From: Eucommia ulmoides
Taxonomy: Eukaryota; Streptophyta; Magnoliopsida; Garryales; Eucommiaceae
Length of the DNA: 64,000 nucleotides
Direction of reading: 5' to 3'
Assembly (NCBI GenBank): GCA_016647705.1
Contig: CM028326.1
Coordinates: forward strand, 42,966,285-43,030,284
Below the pieces are notes generated by a model. It worked only from the letters and a program-made list of their open reading frames with translations, was not told the DNA's origin and searched no databases. The position numbers and the translations under genes are program-made. Positions within the stretch are counted from its first letter, which is position 1; each line of letters opens with the position of its first letter. Shown piece by piece: positions 22,592-34,800 of this stretch.

Positions 22592-24149
22592 GCCTAAGTA
22601 TACAAGGTATGGAAGAAAAACCCACATCGATCACCTTACCCAAAGCATTATCGCCGACCACACTAGGAGGCAAGATTATCTCGCTTCCCCGGTACGTGTT
22701 CTAATTCCTTTATGCTTAATTTGAATACATGTTTAACTTTGAGTTTGGCGGTGAGACAAATGTTGGCTTATGTTTGTTAAGTTTAGGAAATGCTTGTGTG
22801 TATGACCTATCTTCATAGAACTTGTGTTCTTTTGGCCATGTTTTTAGGTTTTTTTTTTTTGAATAAATTGTGAGTTTTGTTGAAATGGAATGACTTGATA
22901 TCGATGATTAGTATAGACACTTGATGTTCTCTTAGGTCTTTTGAAATACATTTCATTGAGATTTATGTGTGCTTAACTCGTGTTGATTGAAGTTCACTCT
23001 TGACGCTTTACATTTGAGCACCATGAATCATTATCACTTGGATTTTTTAGTACTTGGAGAATATTTATGTGCTTTAGGTAGGTTTTGACATCTCATGAAC
23101 ACTAGAATCCATTTGAGTGCAACTTGAGGTGAAATACTAGGTTATATGTTGTTGGAGAGATTATTTTAGGTATTTCTTTGGATTGTTTGGGCCTTTGAAG
23201 CTAACCCTTCAAAATTTTCTATCATTTGTTACCCCCGTTGAGCTTTATTGTCTAATTCTTTCATTACCCACATTTGTGAATCCAACCCACTGCATGCATT
23301 TTCACTTCCTAAACCCATCACTAATTGGTATGTTTTCATGGATCATTGAGTGTTAGGAAAAGTCTAGGTTGTGTTAGGAAAATCATTGGTGGATTACGTC
23401 ATAAGTCCAAAAAAAAAAAAACAAAAAAAAAAAACAATTGGGTGATGAGTTAAGTCACTTTCTTGTATTGTTCTACAACATTGAGGACAATGTTGATTTT
23501 GAGTTTGGGGTTGTGGTTTATATTTCTTACCTATTTGTTTTGTTGGTGAAAAAAAAAATGTGTGTTTTGGTTTGTTTTGAGAATAATACCTTGTGGGATC
23601 AATTGAAGAAAGATATATGATGAAAGGAGGAGTTGGTGAAAAACATTTCTTGAAAATCTTACATGATCTATGAGTTGTGATATATACCTAGAGTGAGAAA
23701 TAATATTCCCATCCACCTTCTACCCTAACCATACATTACAACCCTAAAAGTCCTTTTGATGTCCAATGACATGTGAACCTAAATATAATTAGTGGAGAGT
23801 AACACAAAAAATGGGCTTATAGTTGTTCTTAAATTCACTATCTAGAGATTGTGCATTATCTCCTTAGTACATAAATCTATTTGAGGCTTATTTGATTGGA
23901 TGAGAGTGATTTTGCACACACTTACACATTGAGAGTCTTGAGCGAATGATATTGACACTTGATGCTGAAATTCTAGAAAGTCTCAATGTTTGTATTTCCT
24001 TTGAGCTTAAAGCATTTTTGTGACTTAGGAGATTTTTGCACGGTTATTGATTTGATATGAAACTCACACTTTTATCGTTAGCGTCTTAGTACTTGATTTG
24101 TGTTTTCTTCTATTTTTTTTTTCTTTTCCTTGAGGACAAGCAAATGTTT
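22592..24149 (+). other. Interior 3' region of the family-B element, non-coding
   Basis: AT-rich, with no recognisable domain. The arrangement (gag-like frame, hairpin motif, about 1.5 kb of spacer, purine tract) parallels the family-A element. It includes a broken poly-A run at 23409-23435. Confidence 0.6.
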
Positions 24150-24164
24150 GAGTTTGGAGGTATT

Positions 24165-25105
24165 TGATGAGGATGTTATTTACCAACAAATCAAGTACTT
24201 TTGAATTCAAATATTTGTGAGTTTTCAAGCATTTTGGTTATTTTCATGTATTTTTGTGTTATTTTGTAGGAAACATAAATAAATGGGAGAAAAAGTGAAA
24301 ATATGACAAAAATTAGTATAGGTGTAGAAACTTCAAGCCCAATTTTAATCATTATGCAATCTGATTCTGGAAAAACTTAAAACTTGAAAGTTGTAGATCT
24401 CTTTCTAATCTTTCTAAATCATCTTGAATCACTTCAATAAGAGTGTGGACAAGAAGTTATGGTCAGATTTCAGAAGATTTGAAACTCATCTCCACAAAAA
24501 GAGTTTTCTCTTCATTTCTGTCACCCTAATCTTTTTATTAAATTTTGTAGTTGTGAAATTGTGTTGAACATGTTTGCATTTATGAATTTCTTGAAAAGCT
24601 TAGTCCTGGATTCCATTATGTTGAGTTAAAATTTCTATTTAGGGGGATTTGAACAGCTTTGTACGAACTATGCTTTGAGACTTTAAGCTTTTGTTAATTG
24701 AATTTAATGTTTCAATCATTTGGGTTTTCTTTATGCTTATATAAACTACCTTACTCGGCACACGACAGAGGGAGCGAGGTTACTATAAAGACCTATGGTT
24801 AATGATTGAGCACGATTTTAATTAATAAGTTTGAATTAGATTAGCAGAGTTTAGCAAAGTGATGTTGAACCCCCCTAGAACAATTGTGCATGGGAAGTCC
24901 ATATTTTATTTTGCTTTTAATTTTATACTTGTTTTAATTCTATTTTTATAAACCTTAAATTTGGACGCCTAAATAAAGTTAGGTTACGATAATCGCAGTA
25001 CTTAGTGACGATTTAAATCGATCCCTATGGATACAATACTCTACTCACCCTATACTATTAAAACTTGACCTCTATACTTGCAGTGTTGCAACATAATCGC
25101 TACCA
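24165..25105 (+). repeat. 3' LTR of gypsy family B, short form
   Basis: Starts TGATGAGGATGTTATTTACCAA and ends AATCGCTACCA. It shares both ends with the solo LTR at 48996-50856 but is about half its length. The GCTGCAGCGC-type array present there is absent here. Confidence 0.88.
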
Positions 25106-26135
25106 ATTTTCCCGGTGAAATCTATCCAAGTTTTCTTATTTGCTCTAAAGTTATATTTTTATTGATTTCTTAGTATAGGGTTGATTAGAAAATCGTTTTA
25201 AACTTAAAAACCTGAAAATCTTTTTAAACGATTTTGTTTGATTTTCTGATTACGTGTTTAAATTGTGCTACACACTTTATTAATTAATCAAATTTTATTT
25301 GCCTCACATTGTATCTATCATGTAGTAATTATTTGAGATATTAATAGAGTATATTTGTATTGAGGTGTTATAAGCTTTTTGTGGGAAGAAATTTACATAT
25401 TTTGTATTTGTAAGTTTTAGCGGATTAGACACGTTTGAGATGATATATAGTCAAGGTAGTTAGGTTTCGATCTTTTTCCAGTCAAAGAGATTTGGGTCTG
25501 ATTTTTGTTCTGTAAAAAGGTTAAGTTATTCATTTTCCTTAAAAAGAATTAAGTTTTGATTCTCCCTATAATAGAATTGAGTGATTGTAAATGTTCTTTC
25601 TAAACCTGAGAAAAAGATAAGTGTAAAAGTATGAGGAAGTGGTAGGTTTGATCTTTAACTTGTTAAAATGATTAGTTTTTTATTCTTCATGTATTAGAAT
25701 TACGTTAGTCTTTAGCCTAATAAAAAGATAAGGTTCTTCCTAAATCTGGGAAAAAGGATAATTGTAAAGAGTCATTCTAAGTCTGTGAAAATGATCGATA
25801 TTGTAAGGTTTTGGTTCATACTTGGGAAAGAAATTAGGAGTTTAGTATATTACGAATCTACGTGGAGCTTGGGGGTCTAAATGTAGGCAAAAGCAGCTTA
25901 CCGAATCAGGATATATCGTTGTGTGCTTCATTGATTATTTCATATATTGTGTTTGGGTGTGTGTTTAGAAGTAAACACATTTCTGTTGCGTATCAAGATA
26001 ATAATCTATTTAAGGAAACTAATTATTTTTGTTTAAAAGAATTAATTGTTTAAATTTGGTAATTACCCCATTCAACCCCCCCCCCCTCTCCCCCCCCCCC
26101 CCCCCCCCCTCTCGAGTAGTTCTTTGGGGGCAACA
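25106..26135 (+). mobile_element. Copia LTR, second half (possibly the 3' LTR of C1)
   Basis: Aligns with 56027-56928 of the C2 LTR: GGTGAAATCTATCC, the series of short units with AAAAAGATAAG words, GGGGGTCTAAATGTAGGCAAAAG, then CGAGTAGTTCTTTGGGGGCAACA at the end. Position and orientation fit the 3' LTR of C1, with the gypsy insertions between. The beginning is missing and I could not verify a target duplication. Confidence 0.7.
26076..26109 (+). repeat. Poly-C tract in the Copia LTR end
   Basis: An expanded C run broken by CTCT, at the place where other copies have a short CACCCCCCTC stretch. Confidence 0.9.
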
Positions 26136-28970
26136 ATTGTTATACGACCGGCATGACAAACCGTTGGAGTGCAATAGTGGGTTCTCGTTAGAAGCATGCG
26201 TACGGCAAAGAGAGTCGTTGGGAGCAACCACGCAATGAAGATACAATGGAACGGGAGAGTTAGTTGGACAACTAGTGTTGTTGGTATATAGCCAGTGTGA
26301 GAAAAATTGGCTAAGTATAGGCAGTTTGGGACATGTGCCTGGCATGTAGGGCAGTTACTGATGCTGGTGAAAGAATTAGTTAAGTAATTTCCCTACACTC
26401 TTGTCTAGACATTTGTCCAACAGTTTCAAACCATGTTCTTAGTAGTTGGAGGTGTCAAGTGTCTTCTTTGTCAATAAATTTCGAAATTGTATTAGGTTGA
26501 ACACAAAATGATTCTTGTTCTTGTAACACTTAACCAGAATAATATGTGTTTCCTTGTTTTGACTGAGTAATAAAACTAGGTTCACTTTCGCTATAATTAT
26601 GTGTGTGTTCATACTGTTTCTAGTGCGTGGGCATGTGTTGGGTTGCCTTGACATCAGTGTTTTTCAGAAATAATTGTGCGGTTGATTGATGCAGGTGCAA
26701 AACATTCAGGTCTGAAATTAACACTATAACACATATGCATATGGACCATGCACGTTGTTCAATTAACGGCCTCACAGTGAGTGAATAGGAGCCGGCGAGC
26801 TGCTCTATCAACCAAGACCATCATATGCATTAAGTTGCAGCCAAACAACTCAGATTTCAATTTTAGATTTTAAATGCCTGAAATTTGGTCATACGTTCTC
26901 AAGTTTGTTCTTTAGCCTCAAAGAGACGGAGAAAAAAAAAAAGCAAGAGAAAGTGCCAAACGACGTTATATGAATTTGAGGTCCCATTATGAGACCCTCT
27001 CTTCTGATGCATAAGATAAGATGTGGCTTCAATTTGATGGTGCCAAGAAAAAAAATCTACATGTTCTATATCTGCCTGGCTTTATGGAAAAAGCTAAACG
27101 ATGCAACAATAAAGAGAGAAAAAAAGAGGAAAAATGCTACAAGTTTAGTGGCATTTATGTCTATTTGGGCCCCACGCGAATACATACACCAAATGTGGCT
27201 TGAATTTGTTGATAAGACCGAAAATATCTACATGACCTTTATCTTGGCAATCCACATATCGTTCCTGATTTTTATGTGTCCATTTATTGCACCTCTATAT
27301 ATCAGACAAGAATTTTCTCCGCAATTAATTTTTAGTTGACAATCTTTTTTAATTTATTTCATATTTAAAAAAATAAAATTTTTATTTTAGTATTATGGGA
27401 GATAGATAGATTAGAACCTCTCTACCAATATTTTTAAAATATCTAAGAGATTATTTATGAGGATATGATTAAGATATAATTGTACATTATCACACAACTT
27501 TTTTTATTTTTTTACTTTTACTTTTACTTAAAAATATTTTTTTTTTTTGCTAAATTATTATTTTTCTCTTAAAAATGCTTAAAAAAAGTTATTATGTTTT
27601 TAAGTGAGCACATCAGTTTAAGTCCTCTCATTGAGCACATCAGTTTAGGTTCTTAATTGTGTGTTTTCTCTTAGAATACAAGAAATATAGAAAAAAAGCT
27701 AAAAAGTTCCTAAACTCCAAGTACTTTGATCTTTTTCCCTCTCTTTTTAAAGGAAAAAAGCGGACATCGAAAGTATCTATTTTTTTGATTTACATATATC
27801 TAATAAAATAATTTTGCATCTAAAATAAGAAAAATTATTTGCAAATACGGATCCCAATTTTAAAAAACTCGTTTATTTATTAGTTGATTCGAGCAAGTCG
27901 GACCAAATACTTTCTGTTGAATAATATAAATATATTGAAGAATAGGTATAATATATACTTGAATATGTCTGTGAATGAAACACAACCCAGAACAATATTA
28001 GAAGAGCAAAATTTGAGCAAATATTAAATGAGATGACCTGCAACCTCAGGTTCAACTCGAAATTTTTTACAGATAAACAAACATATCTTGAATAAATACT
28101 AATTCTCAACAAATAGATAAATAAATACTAATCAGCTCGGCGTGCCCATTTGTTTAGTGTTTCCGCTTCCTAATTTGTGTTTTTGCTTCCAGAATTTTGG
28201 AATTAATGTATACAAACGTATTTGGTAAACAAGTTTTTGTTCTTAAATATTCTCCAAATTTCGGGGGTAATTTCGAAATTCCTTTAGAATTTAAGACAAA
28301 AAAAAACAAAAAATCATAATTCGTACTCACTCTCACAAAACTATTTTCTTCTATTTCATAAGGATAAATATTGAGAACTGTCATCACCACGCCGGTCACC
28401 ACCACGTCGATTCACAATCATCACTGCACATATTCATCTTCTTCTCTCATCTCCTCTCACTTTCTCTCTCTCTCACACACAAATATATTTTATATAAAAA
28501 CAATCCAACCTTGCAACCAAACGCATTTCTTTTTATTTTGTCATGAGAAATTATAAAAATATTTTAAGAATAATTATTATTACCAAAAGCGATCATATTC
28601 TAAAAATACTCAAAAATGAAAACAGAACGTCACCTACATCTACCACACGTGCTCGGGGTGGATTTCTAACAACAGTCTGAAAGTTTTTAGTACCCATTTC
28701 GCATACAATTTTGGAGGCCACAAACCACGTTTTGAGACCACGGGAACTTCTGTATTAGTGAGAGAACAAATAGAAGAAGAGCTCTCTATTTACTCAAACC
28801 CACCGAAGGGGATGACATAGGAAAAGAAACTCAATTTCCTAATTAAACATCTTGACTATGCTTCTACTGTTGATATACTTAATATGTACATAAAAACACA
28901 CTAAAAACGCAAATTTTCTACTAGTGCAAAATCCACCACCTCTTATATTACATGTGAGCTGAAAATAACC
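26136..28970 (+). other. Intergenic region downstream of the Dof gene
   Basis: No gene family is recognisable. The longest frame (26989-27339) spans an imperfect direct repeat and has no domain. A TATA-like CTATATATC occurs at 27294-27302, and CT-rich sequence at 28437-28482. It probably includes the 3' flank and 3' UTR of the Dof gene at its right end. Confidence 0.5.
27017..27250 (+). repeat. Imperfect direct repeat pair
   Basis: ATGTGGCTTCAATTTG followed by GAAAAAAAATCTACATG (27019-27065) recurs as ATGTGGCTTGAATTTG followed by GAAAATATCTACATG (27192-27235), about 172 bases apart. Confidence 0.8.
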
Positions 28971-29007
28971 TTACGCCCCTACAATTTTCAGTGAAATATT
29001 TGTAGCT

Positions 29008-30708
29008 TCAAGCACTCTCCTGGAACTGAAAGGACCTTGACAAGGCTGCAGGGTTAGCCTGCAGCAAGGGAGAGTTTGTCTTGCCACAGTCCTTCTCCTC
29101 GCTCTTCGGTTGAAATGCCTTAAACAGTCCATTTCTAGTGACGGTTTCGTTCTTAATTCCCAGCGTTGCCCATATTGAACTCCTCGCAGCCTCTTCGGGG
29201 TCGTCAATCCTCAGCGTTTTTGGAACCAACACAGTTCCCTCTGTTTTCTCTCTTCGGTTGATCACTTCCCCTTCCCTCGAATGTTTGCCCAACGTTGGAG
29301 ACAAGCAAGGGATGTTCCAGTAAGGGACCGGGAAGAATGGAACCACGAATCCTGGAGCAGGAACCGGAACTGAAGAAGAACAACTCCAGTTGTAAGGCCA
29401 CGGATACATTTCTTGAAAACCATTTCTGTTTCTCCCTCCGTCGCCCATCGAATTGATGGAAGATCCACTACAGGAGGAAGGATTTCCGTTTTCGCCGCCT
29501 CTACAAAACCCATTTCGGATTCTGTTAGGCTCCATGTATTCGAAAATCGGGGAGTCCGATCCGAAGGAGAGGATGGTTCCGTTGGGATGGCGGTAGTTCG
29601 GGATGGAGGTCTTGTTTTTCCGGCGGCCGGCACCGACGGGGACGTTCCTCATGGTGCCTCCGGCAGTCCAGTACCTTTGGCAGTTCTTGCAGAAATGGCG
29701 GGGCTGATTCACGTTGTAGTTGTTGTAGTAGCAGAATTTGGTGTCGTTGCTGTTGCAGCGAGGACAGGGGAGGATTTTGTCTGGCTTTTTTAGGGGTTTC
29801 TGATTATCTTCGTCCTTGTTTGAAAGTGATGCTGCTGGGTTTTCTTCGTCTGGGGGAGTATTAGGGTTTGTGGATTCTTCTGAAGTAGGAGGTGAGGTCT
29901 TTTCTTGGGGTTCAGTCTTACTAATTTCTCTTCCTAATAGGTGATCCTGAAATTTCAACACGGTTTTGTTTTTTTGAGTGGGACTATTCATTAGGTTCAA
30001 GATAGATGCGAAGCTATTCATATGATACCAAGAACAAATGTTTAAGAAGAGAAAAGAAGGGGGGGAAACAGTACTGAAAAGTTCACATATTAAAACTTCA
30101 ATGGCATATCAACAGACGGAATTTATTCCTTGAAGTGGGAAAGATCAACGCGAAACAAGAAGAATATTATCAAGAATATGTTACATAACATTAACAGGGA
30201 ATAGCATCGCTCTCATATAGAAACTTCCAGAAAGAAGTGCTCTGATTCCTTCTCTACGCATTAGAGTATGCTTAAACCAAATCAAGTTTGTACAAGTAAC
30301 TTGGAAGATAATTACGAAAAAGGAAAAATATATAGAAATTTAACCATCAAATTGAGCAGATCAGGACTATTAAATATAAGAATAAGAATAGAAAATTCTA
30401 AACGAATTTGAAAACAACCAACCGAAATAAATGCAATCTCAGAAACTTAACATATCCGGAATTCTGACCTTTTCGGGATCTGATTCTTCTTCCTCTGCTT
30501 TGCTCGTTTTCTTGTAGGATCTCATTTTCACTGCGGACTCACAATCAGGATCCGAACTAGTGCTGTTACTGTCTCCATGGGAAGCAACAGGGATAAATTC
30601 CCCGGAAGAATCATCGCCAAAGACGAGCGAAACAGCAATCTTGCCGATCTCTGGCAAGGCAATCTTCGTACCGAAGAGTTTGATCTCAGGGTCTTTCGAT
30701 ACAATCAT
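29008..30708 (-). CDS. Cycling Dof factor (CDF)-type Dof zinc-finger transcription factor, two exons
   Basis: CDS exons on the minus strand are 30708-30469 (80 codons) and 29946-29008 (312 codons plus stop), giving 392 residues. Exon 1 carries the CDF N-terminal motif [11 protein letters not shown] (residues 6-16). The Dof finger spans about 132-190 with C141, C144, C166 and C169 in the CX2C-X21-CX2C spacing and the [20 protein letters not shown] signature. C-terminal CDF motifs follow: [15 protein letters not shown] starting at residue 325 (the region through which CDFs are known to contact FKF1/GI) and ANPAALSR at 377-384. In Arabidopsis, CDFs are nuclear repressors of CONSTANS and FT that bind AAAG sites and control flowering time and stress responses. 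No stop or frameshift is seen, so it is probably functional. The precise orthologue cannot be decided here. Confidence 0.95.
29947..30468 (-). other. Intron of the CDF-type Dof gene (phase 0)
   Basis: The donor is AAG|GTCAGA, after the codons for ESDPEK, and the acceptor is AAATTTCAG|GATCAC. It is 522 bases, phase 0. One intron between the short N-terminal exon and the Dof exon is the usual CDF arrangement. Without splicing, the Dof exon would seem to start at an internal ATG (30021) and the N-terminal motif would be missed. Confidence 0.9.
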
Positions 30709-30960
30709 TATCCCTAGAAAACCCGATATGATGAACTCAAAAGCTTTGCTAGGTCTTCGTAATGGTTGGCGAATCTAGCCGGCGGCTGGAGACCGCGGTT
30801 GAAGTGTGTGATGAAGGGTTCAGTCTCGACCGTTTTGAGAATCAATGGGTCTTTGCTGGCACTTTCGGGGTGCACGATTTTGATCGCGATTAATTAAAGG
30901 GACGAGGAGGGTGTGGATGCCACGTCATCAAAATACCCTTTTTCTCAGCCACAAGTTTAT
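30709..30960 (-). promoter_or_regulatory. 5' UTR / proximal promoter of the Dof gene
   Basis: About 210 bases before the ATG the minus strand reads TGATGACGTGGC (30919-30930). This contains the ABRE/G-box-like core ACGTGGC and an overlapping TGACG element. No ATG lies between this site and the start codon, so there is no upstream reading frame in the proximal leader. Regulatory use is inferred from motif knowledge only. Confidence 0.45.
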
Positions 30961-31500
30961 TGTGGCCTTTCTTTCCTATCTTTAAACATTTTGTTTTTTT
31001 TCACCAAGATAATATAGCAGTTGAAGATAACATAGCAGCGGAGGACCTAAGGTCTTCGATTCGAACCTGCGAAAACCAATTGTTGAAAAAAACAGCTACA
31101 CATCCTGAATGAGATTAGCCTCACACATATACTAATATATATACTAAGGCATAACTCATACCTAAAGACACGAGTTTTAATTTTTTTTATATTTAAAATT
31201 GATTAACTTACCCTATTAATATATACTCTAAGTACTTTAGAAATAAAATTGCAAACCAAACAAAAACAACCCTTCGGACTAATATCATGTTGAGTTTAAA
31301 ATTATATAAATAAAAAAAACCAAAACATTTTTATGACTATTCGTAAGACTTTCTACTTTTGATATTCAAAAGATGAACTTGGCGACTCTAAAAAGCTACA
31401 TGTACATCCGCATGCAAGATTTCCTTCATCAAATCACGGAGAAATTACACAATTTTTCAAAAACATAGTAAATTTTTATCTGTAACATGAAGATTCAACA
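30961..31500 (+). other. Intergenic, upstream of the Dof gene
   Basis: AT-rich, with no coding signal. A small palindrome GACCTAAGGTC lies at about 31046-31056. No other feature can be supported. Confidence 0.4.
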
Positions 31501-31519
31501 AATGGTCGGTTGGGTTTGG

Positions 31520-31720
31520 GGTGGGGGGCAAAGATCTATGTATGATAAGTCCTCCAGAGAGTAATAGAATATATGAATCACCAAAAGAAGAGCATGGAAA
31601 AAATCTTTAAATCTCTCTAAAGATGATGCAGTCTCCTTAAAGAATCTTCTATTTTTCTATTTCCAAATACTCCAAAAGGCTGCTAGAAAAGTCATTGCCA
31701 AATCCCATGCAAGGATTTCC
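31520..31720 (-). pseudogene. LINE (non-LTR retrotransposon) ORF2 C-terminal relic
   Basis: The minus strand translates to FWSIWK-stop-KNRRFFKETASS followed by a hydrophobic helix. This is the WSIWKERNxRxF pattern found near the C-terminal end of plant LINE reverse transcriptase (zf-RVT) proteins. The stop replaces the usual acidic residue. Upstream sequence (to about 31800) is compatible with more of the same domain but is too decayed to follow. Confidence 0.6.
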
Positions 31721-31800
31721 TAGGATAACCTCCATGCAAGCACGCGAACAACTGCGCACATGAAGCTAGTGCACAACATCTAACATTCTCACATACATAA

Positions 31801-34800
31801 GTCTAAGGATCAAATCCCAAAAGTTTCTAGTGAACGAAAATAAATGAGGTATGCCTCAAATTCTTCTTCTGGAAAGCACATCGAATATCTATTAGGAATC
31901 TGATAACTCCTCTATTTTAAGTTGTCAATTATCAAACTTAGTAATATAAGTCCATCAGTCAGGACACTGGAGTCCAACTCCCAAAGTTATTGGAATTTAC
32001 CTTAATTATAGTCTGTCAAGTCATAGATTCTCTCCATTTGTCTTCAATATTTAAAGTGACACATATTTGTATATGGTTTAGTGAAAATCCAACACAATAG
32101 TTATCTACTGAACAAATAAATTAGAAACATATTTAAGACAAACAAATAAATAATTCTACTCATGGTTACGAGAAATCACCTTAAACATTGACTCTCAAAC
32201 TAAAAATTAACGACGACATTAAAGCATACTAAACAATTGGAACTTACATTACATGTTACAAATATAACTCTAATTTTTAATAATCATGTAAAAAAATTTA
32301 TCATCACCTAGAAAAAAAAACGATAAATAATTAGATCTCATTCAAATGCATAAGTAAGAAAATGATAATATTTATAAAGACACAGCAAGTAGGCAAGAAA
32401 CAACTATTAAACAGGTATTAGAACTAAAACTAAAAGAATATGTAATGAGAAATTTGGACATAATCCCTTTTATTTATAGGACATTCCAAATTTTGAACAC
32501 AACATTAACAAACATGACTAATGACCAATGACAATGAAGCACGACAATAACTACACACAATCATATCATAAACAATATATTCTACTACAGTTATATAGAT
32601 GTGTTAGTAAACATTTTCTGCAAAAGTTAACAGAATAATCATTTTCTTGACTATGCAAGTTACGATTGAGAAAACCTATATACTGTTGTAATAAATTATA
32701 TATGTGGCCATTACATATCCATTAATATGATACTACTAGTCAGTCTATAAGGTTTTTTGGTATTTCTACGCAACATTCTATGAATATGTTTATCTTGGGA
32801 TGCTGATAGTTTTCTCGATACCTAATCTCTAAGTGGCTTCAATATTGTCATCGGCAATTTACACCATACTGAGTTTTTTCTCAGGCTCCAGCATGATAGA
32901 ACCAGTAAACTTTTCATCTGGTCTTTAAATAATAATATTTTCTATCGATCATAACAAACAAAAACAGGTGAAAAAAAATAAATAAATACAATCTAACTTG
33001 ATTTTTATAACCATATGAAAAAAATCCCAAAGTGGTGGATTCGGTGGTATTCGATTTTCCCTACATCATCATCCAAATATGGCTTGCTATCTTCACATAT
33101 TGGAGACCTAGATCCAAAGATACTGATATTTGGAGAGTTTGAATCAGCCAGTTCATCCCTAAGACGATGCTTTGGCTTCCAACATGATCGTCTAGGCCTT
33201 GTGGCCATTAATTTGATCAATTTCTCAATTGTTTTTGCCTCTTTTTTTGTGTATGGGGAAACCATAGATTCTTAAACCATTGATTCATTTTTTAAAATAT
33301 TTGAAGTGACAAACGTATGCATCTCAGCCAATTAAAAAGAAACACAATGATTGTCAATTGGACAAATAAATAAATTAGTATAATATTGAAGACAAATAAA
33401 TAAATAAAAAAATCCACGACTAAGGACTACTGAAAATGACCTTAAACATACCTTTAAACCATAAATTTTCTCAGAATTTGAAATGTTTGAAGTGACACAT
33501 GTATCTATCTCGACAACTGAGAGACACAAATAAATAAGAGACTAAATTAATAATATATTGACAACAATAAGTTGAATTAAATTAAACAATAAAGATAATG
33601 CAATTATCTCATGATGATACCCCCATCTATTTAGAGTAATCTAATTTATCATATTTAAGCAGTCAAGGAATTCAATCTAATACTATAAAAATCAATACAA
33701 TATTGAAAAAATATCAATGTTAATTTGAACTCAAAAGTGAAGTAAATTATTTGAAGGCATTATTTTATCTTTAATGGGAGTAAAGTTGTGTGCGAAAGAT
33801 AATATATTTGGATAAGTTTTCAACACAAAATTTTAAAGTGGTGAAAACTAAATCATAAGTTTACTATAAGAAATTATTACAAAATTTTGATATTTGTAAT
33901 AAAATTGATAAATCACATATTTTCATTGAACAACTTGATAATTGTGATAATATCCATGATATTACTATTTTAACAAAAAATTGAAAGAGTTACATATTTG
34001 GCTAGTTATTGTGAATAACTAAATAGTGGTGGAATACTATCATGAAAGAAATTTTCATTTAATTTTAAAATTCAAATAATAGCCCACCTCTCTACCGAAA
34101 GAGTTGTTAAATATTAAAGTAACGATTAATTTAAATAACTTTTGCATTAGAAAGCCAATACCAACAACATTGCATTAAATTTCATATAATAAATAGCACA
34201 GTTACCACAATTTAACTATAATAACACGATCAAGCACCAGTTTAAAATCTGCACAAAGAAAAAACACAATGAGAAAAACACACATGTTCATCTTGCACTA
34301 TAGATTCTTCATCAATATTGGCCTCAAAAGGTAAATCTATATCAGTAGCACCTTTTATTTCAATATCCACCATTGGTGTAGTAGTTTGATTCTGGAAGAT
34401 GTCCACAACCATGGGTGCTTGTGGATTTGCAGTCATAGATGATTGACCATTTGTAGGACACATCGTTCGACGATTTAATCTCTCACATTCCCTTCTTGCT
34501 CATTGTACAATAGTAGCTTTCGATATATTCTATATATAATTGTAATACAATTATCAATTGAACTCAAATAACTATAGCAAACTATAGTTTGAGATTAGTG
34601 ACTGTTAGTAGTATTTTAACTTTTTCTTTTCGGAATTTAAGTGATGATTTGATTCATTTTCTCAATGGAGATGGCGACGGCAACGGCAACGGTGGATTGG
34701 GAACAATGATCAACACATATAGATCAACAGATCTGAGATTGGAAATCAAAATCAATAGATAAACTTGATAGGGATCTGGATCTGAGATCAAGATTAGAGG

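Larger units (their letters stand above)
21842..25105 (+). mobile_element. 3' part of gypsy element, family B
   Basis: Comprises a gag-like remnant, a non-coding stretch, a purine tract (GAGTTTGGAGGTATT at 24150-24164) and an LTR (24165-25105). No 5' LTR is present. The left border at 21841/21842 joins the middle of a family-A LTR directly to gag sequence, so it looks like a deletion or recombination joint. The end, CTTGAGGACAAGCAAATG followed by the purine tract, is typical of Athila/Tat-related gypsy elements. Confidence 0.8.

Noticed and set aside
26019..26345. 108-codon minus-strand frame
   Set aside because: It depends on reading through the poly-C tract of a Copia LTR end; the Gly/Arg-rich stretch is an artefact of the homopolymer.
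26989..27339. 116-codon open frame
   Set aside because: It spans an imperfect direct repeat and has no family resemblance, no splice context and no conserved start.
29262..29633. 123-codon minus-strand frame overlapping the Dof exon in another frame
   Set aside because: Shadow of the Dof coding exon, without any recognisable motif.
29413..29793. 126-codon plus-strand frame opposite the Dof exon
   Set aside because: It is antisense to the conserved Dof finger; its openness follows from the codon use of the real gene.
31060..31085. GGTTCGAATCG on the minus strand, resembling a tRNA/SINE B box
   Set aside because: No A box at the proper distance, no cloverleaf and no flanking SINE structure.
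33005..33265. 86-codon frames on both strands
   Set aside because: No recognisable family; frames are open on both strands and adjoin diverged non-coding repeats.
34242..34463. 73-codon minus-strand frame with an acidic segment
   Set aside because: A possible transposon gene fragment, but I found no family motif or supporting neighbours.
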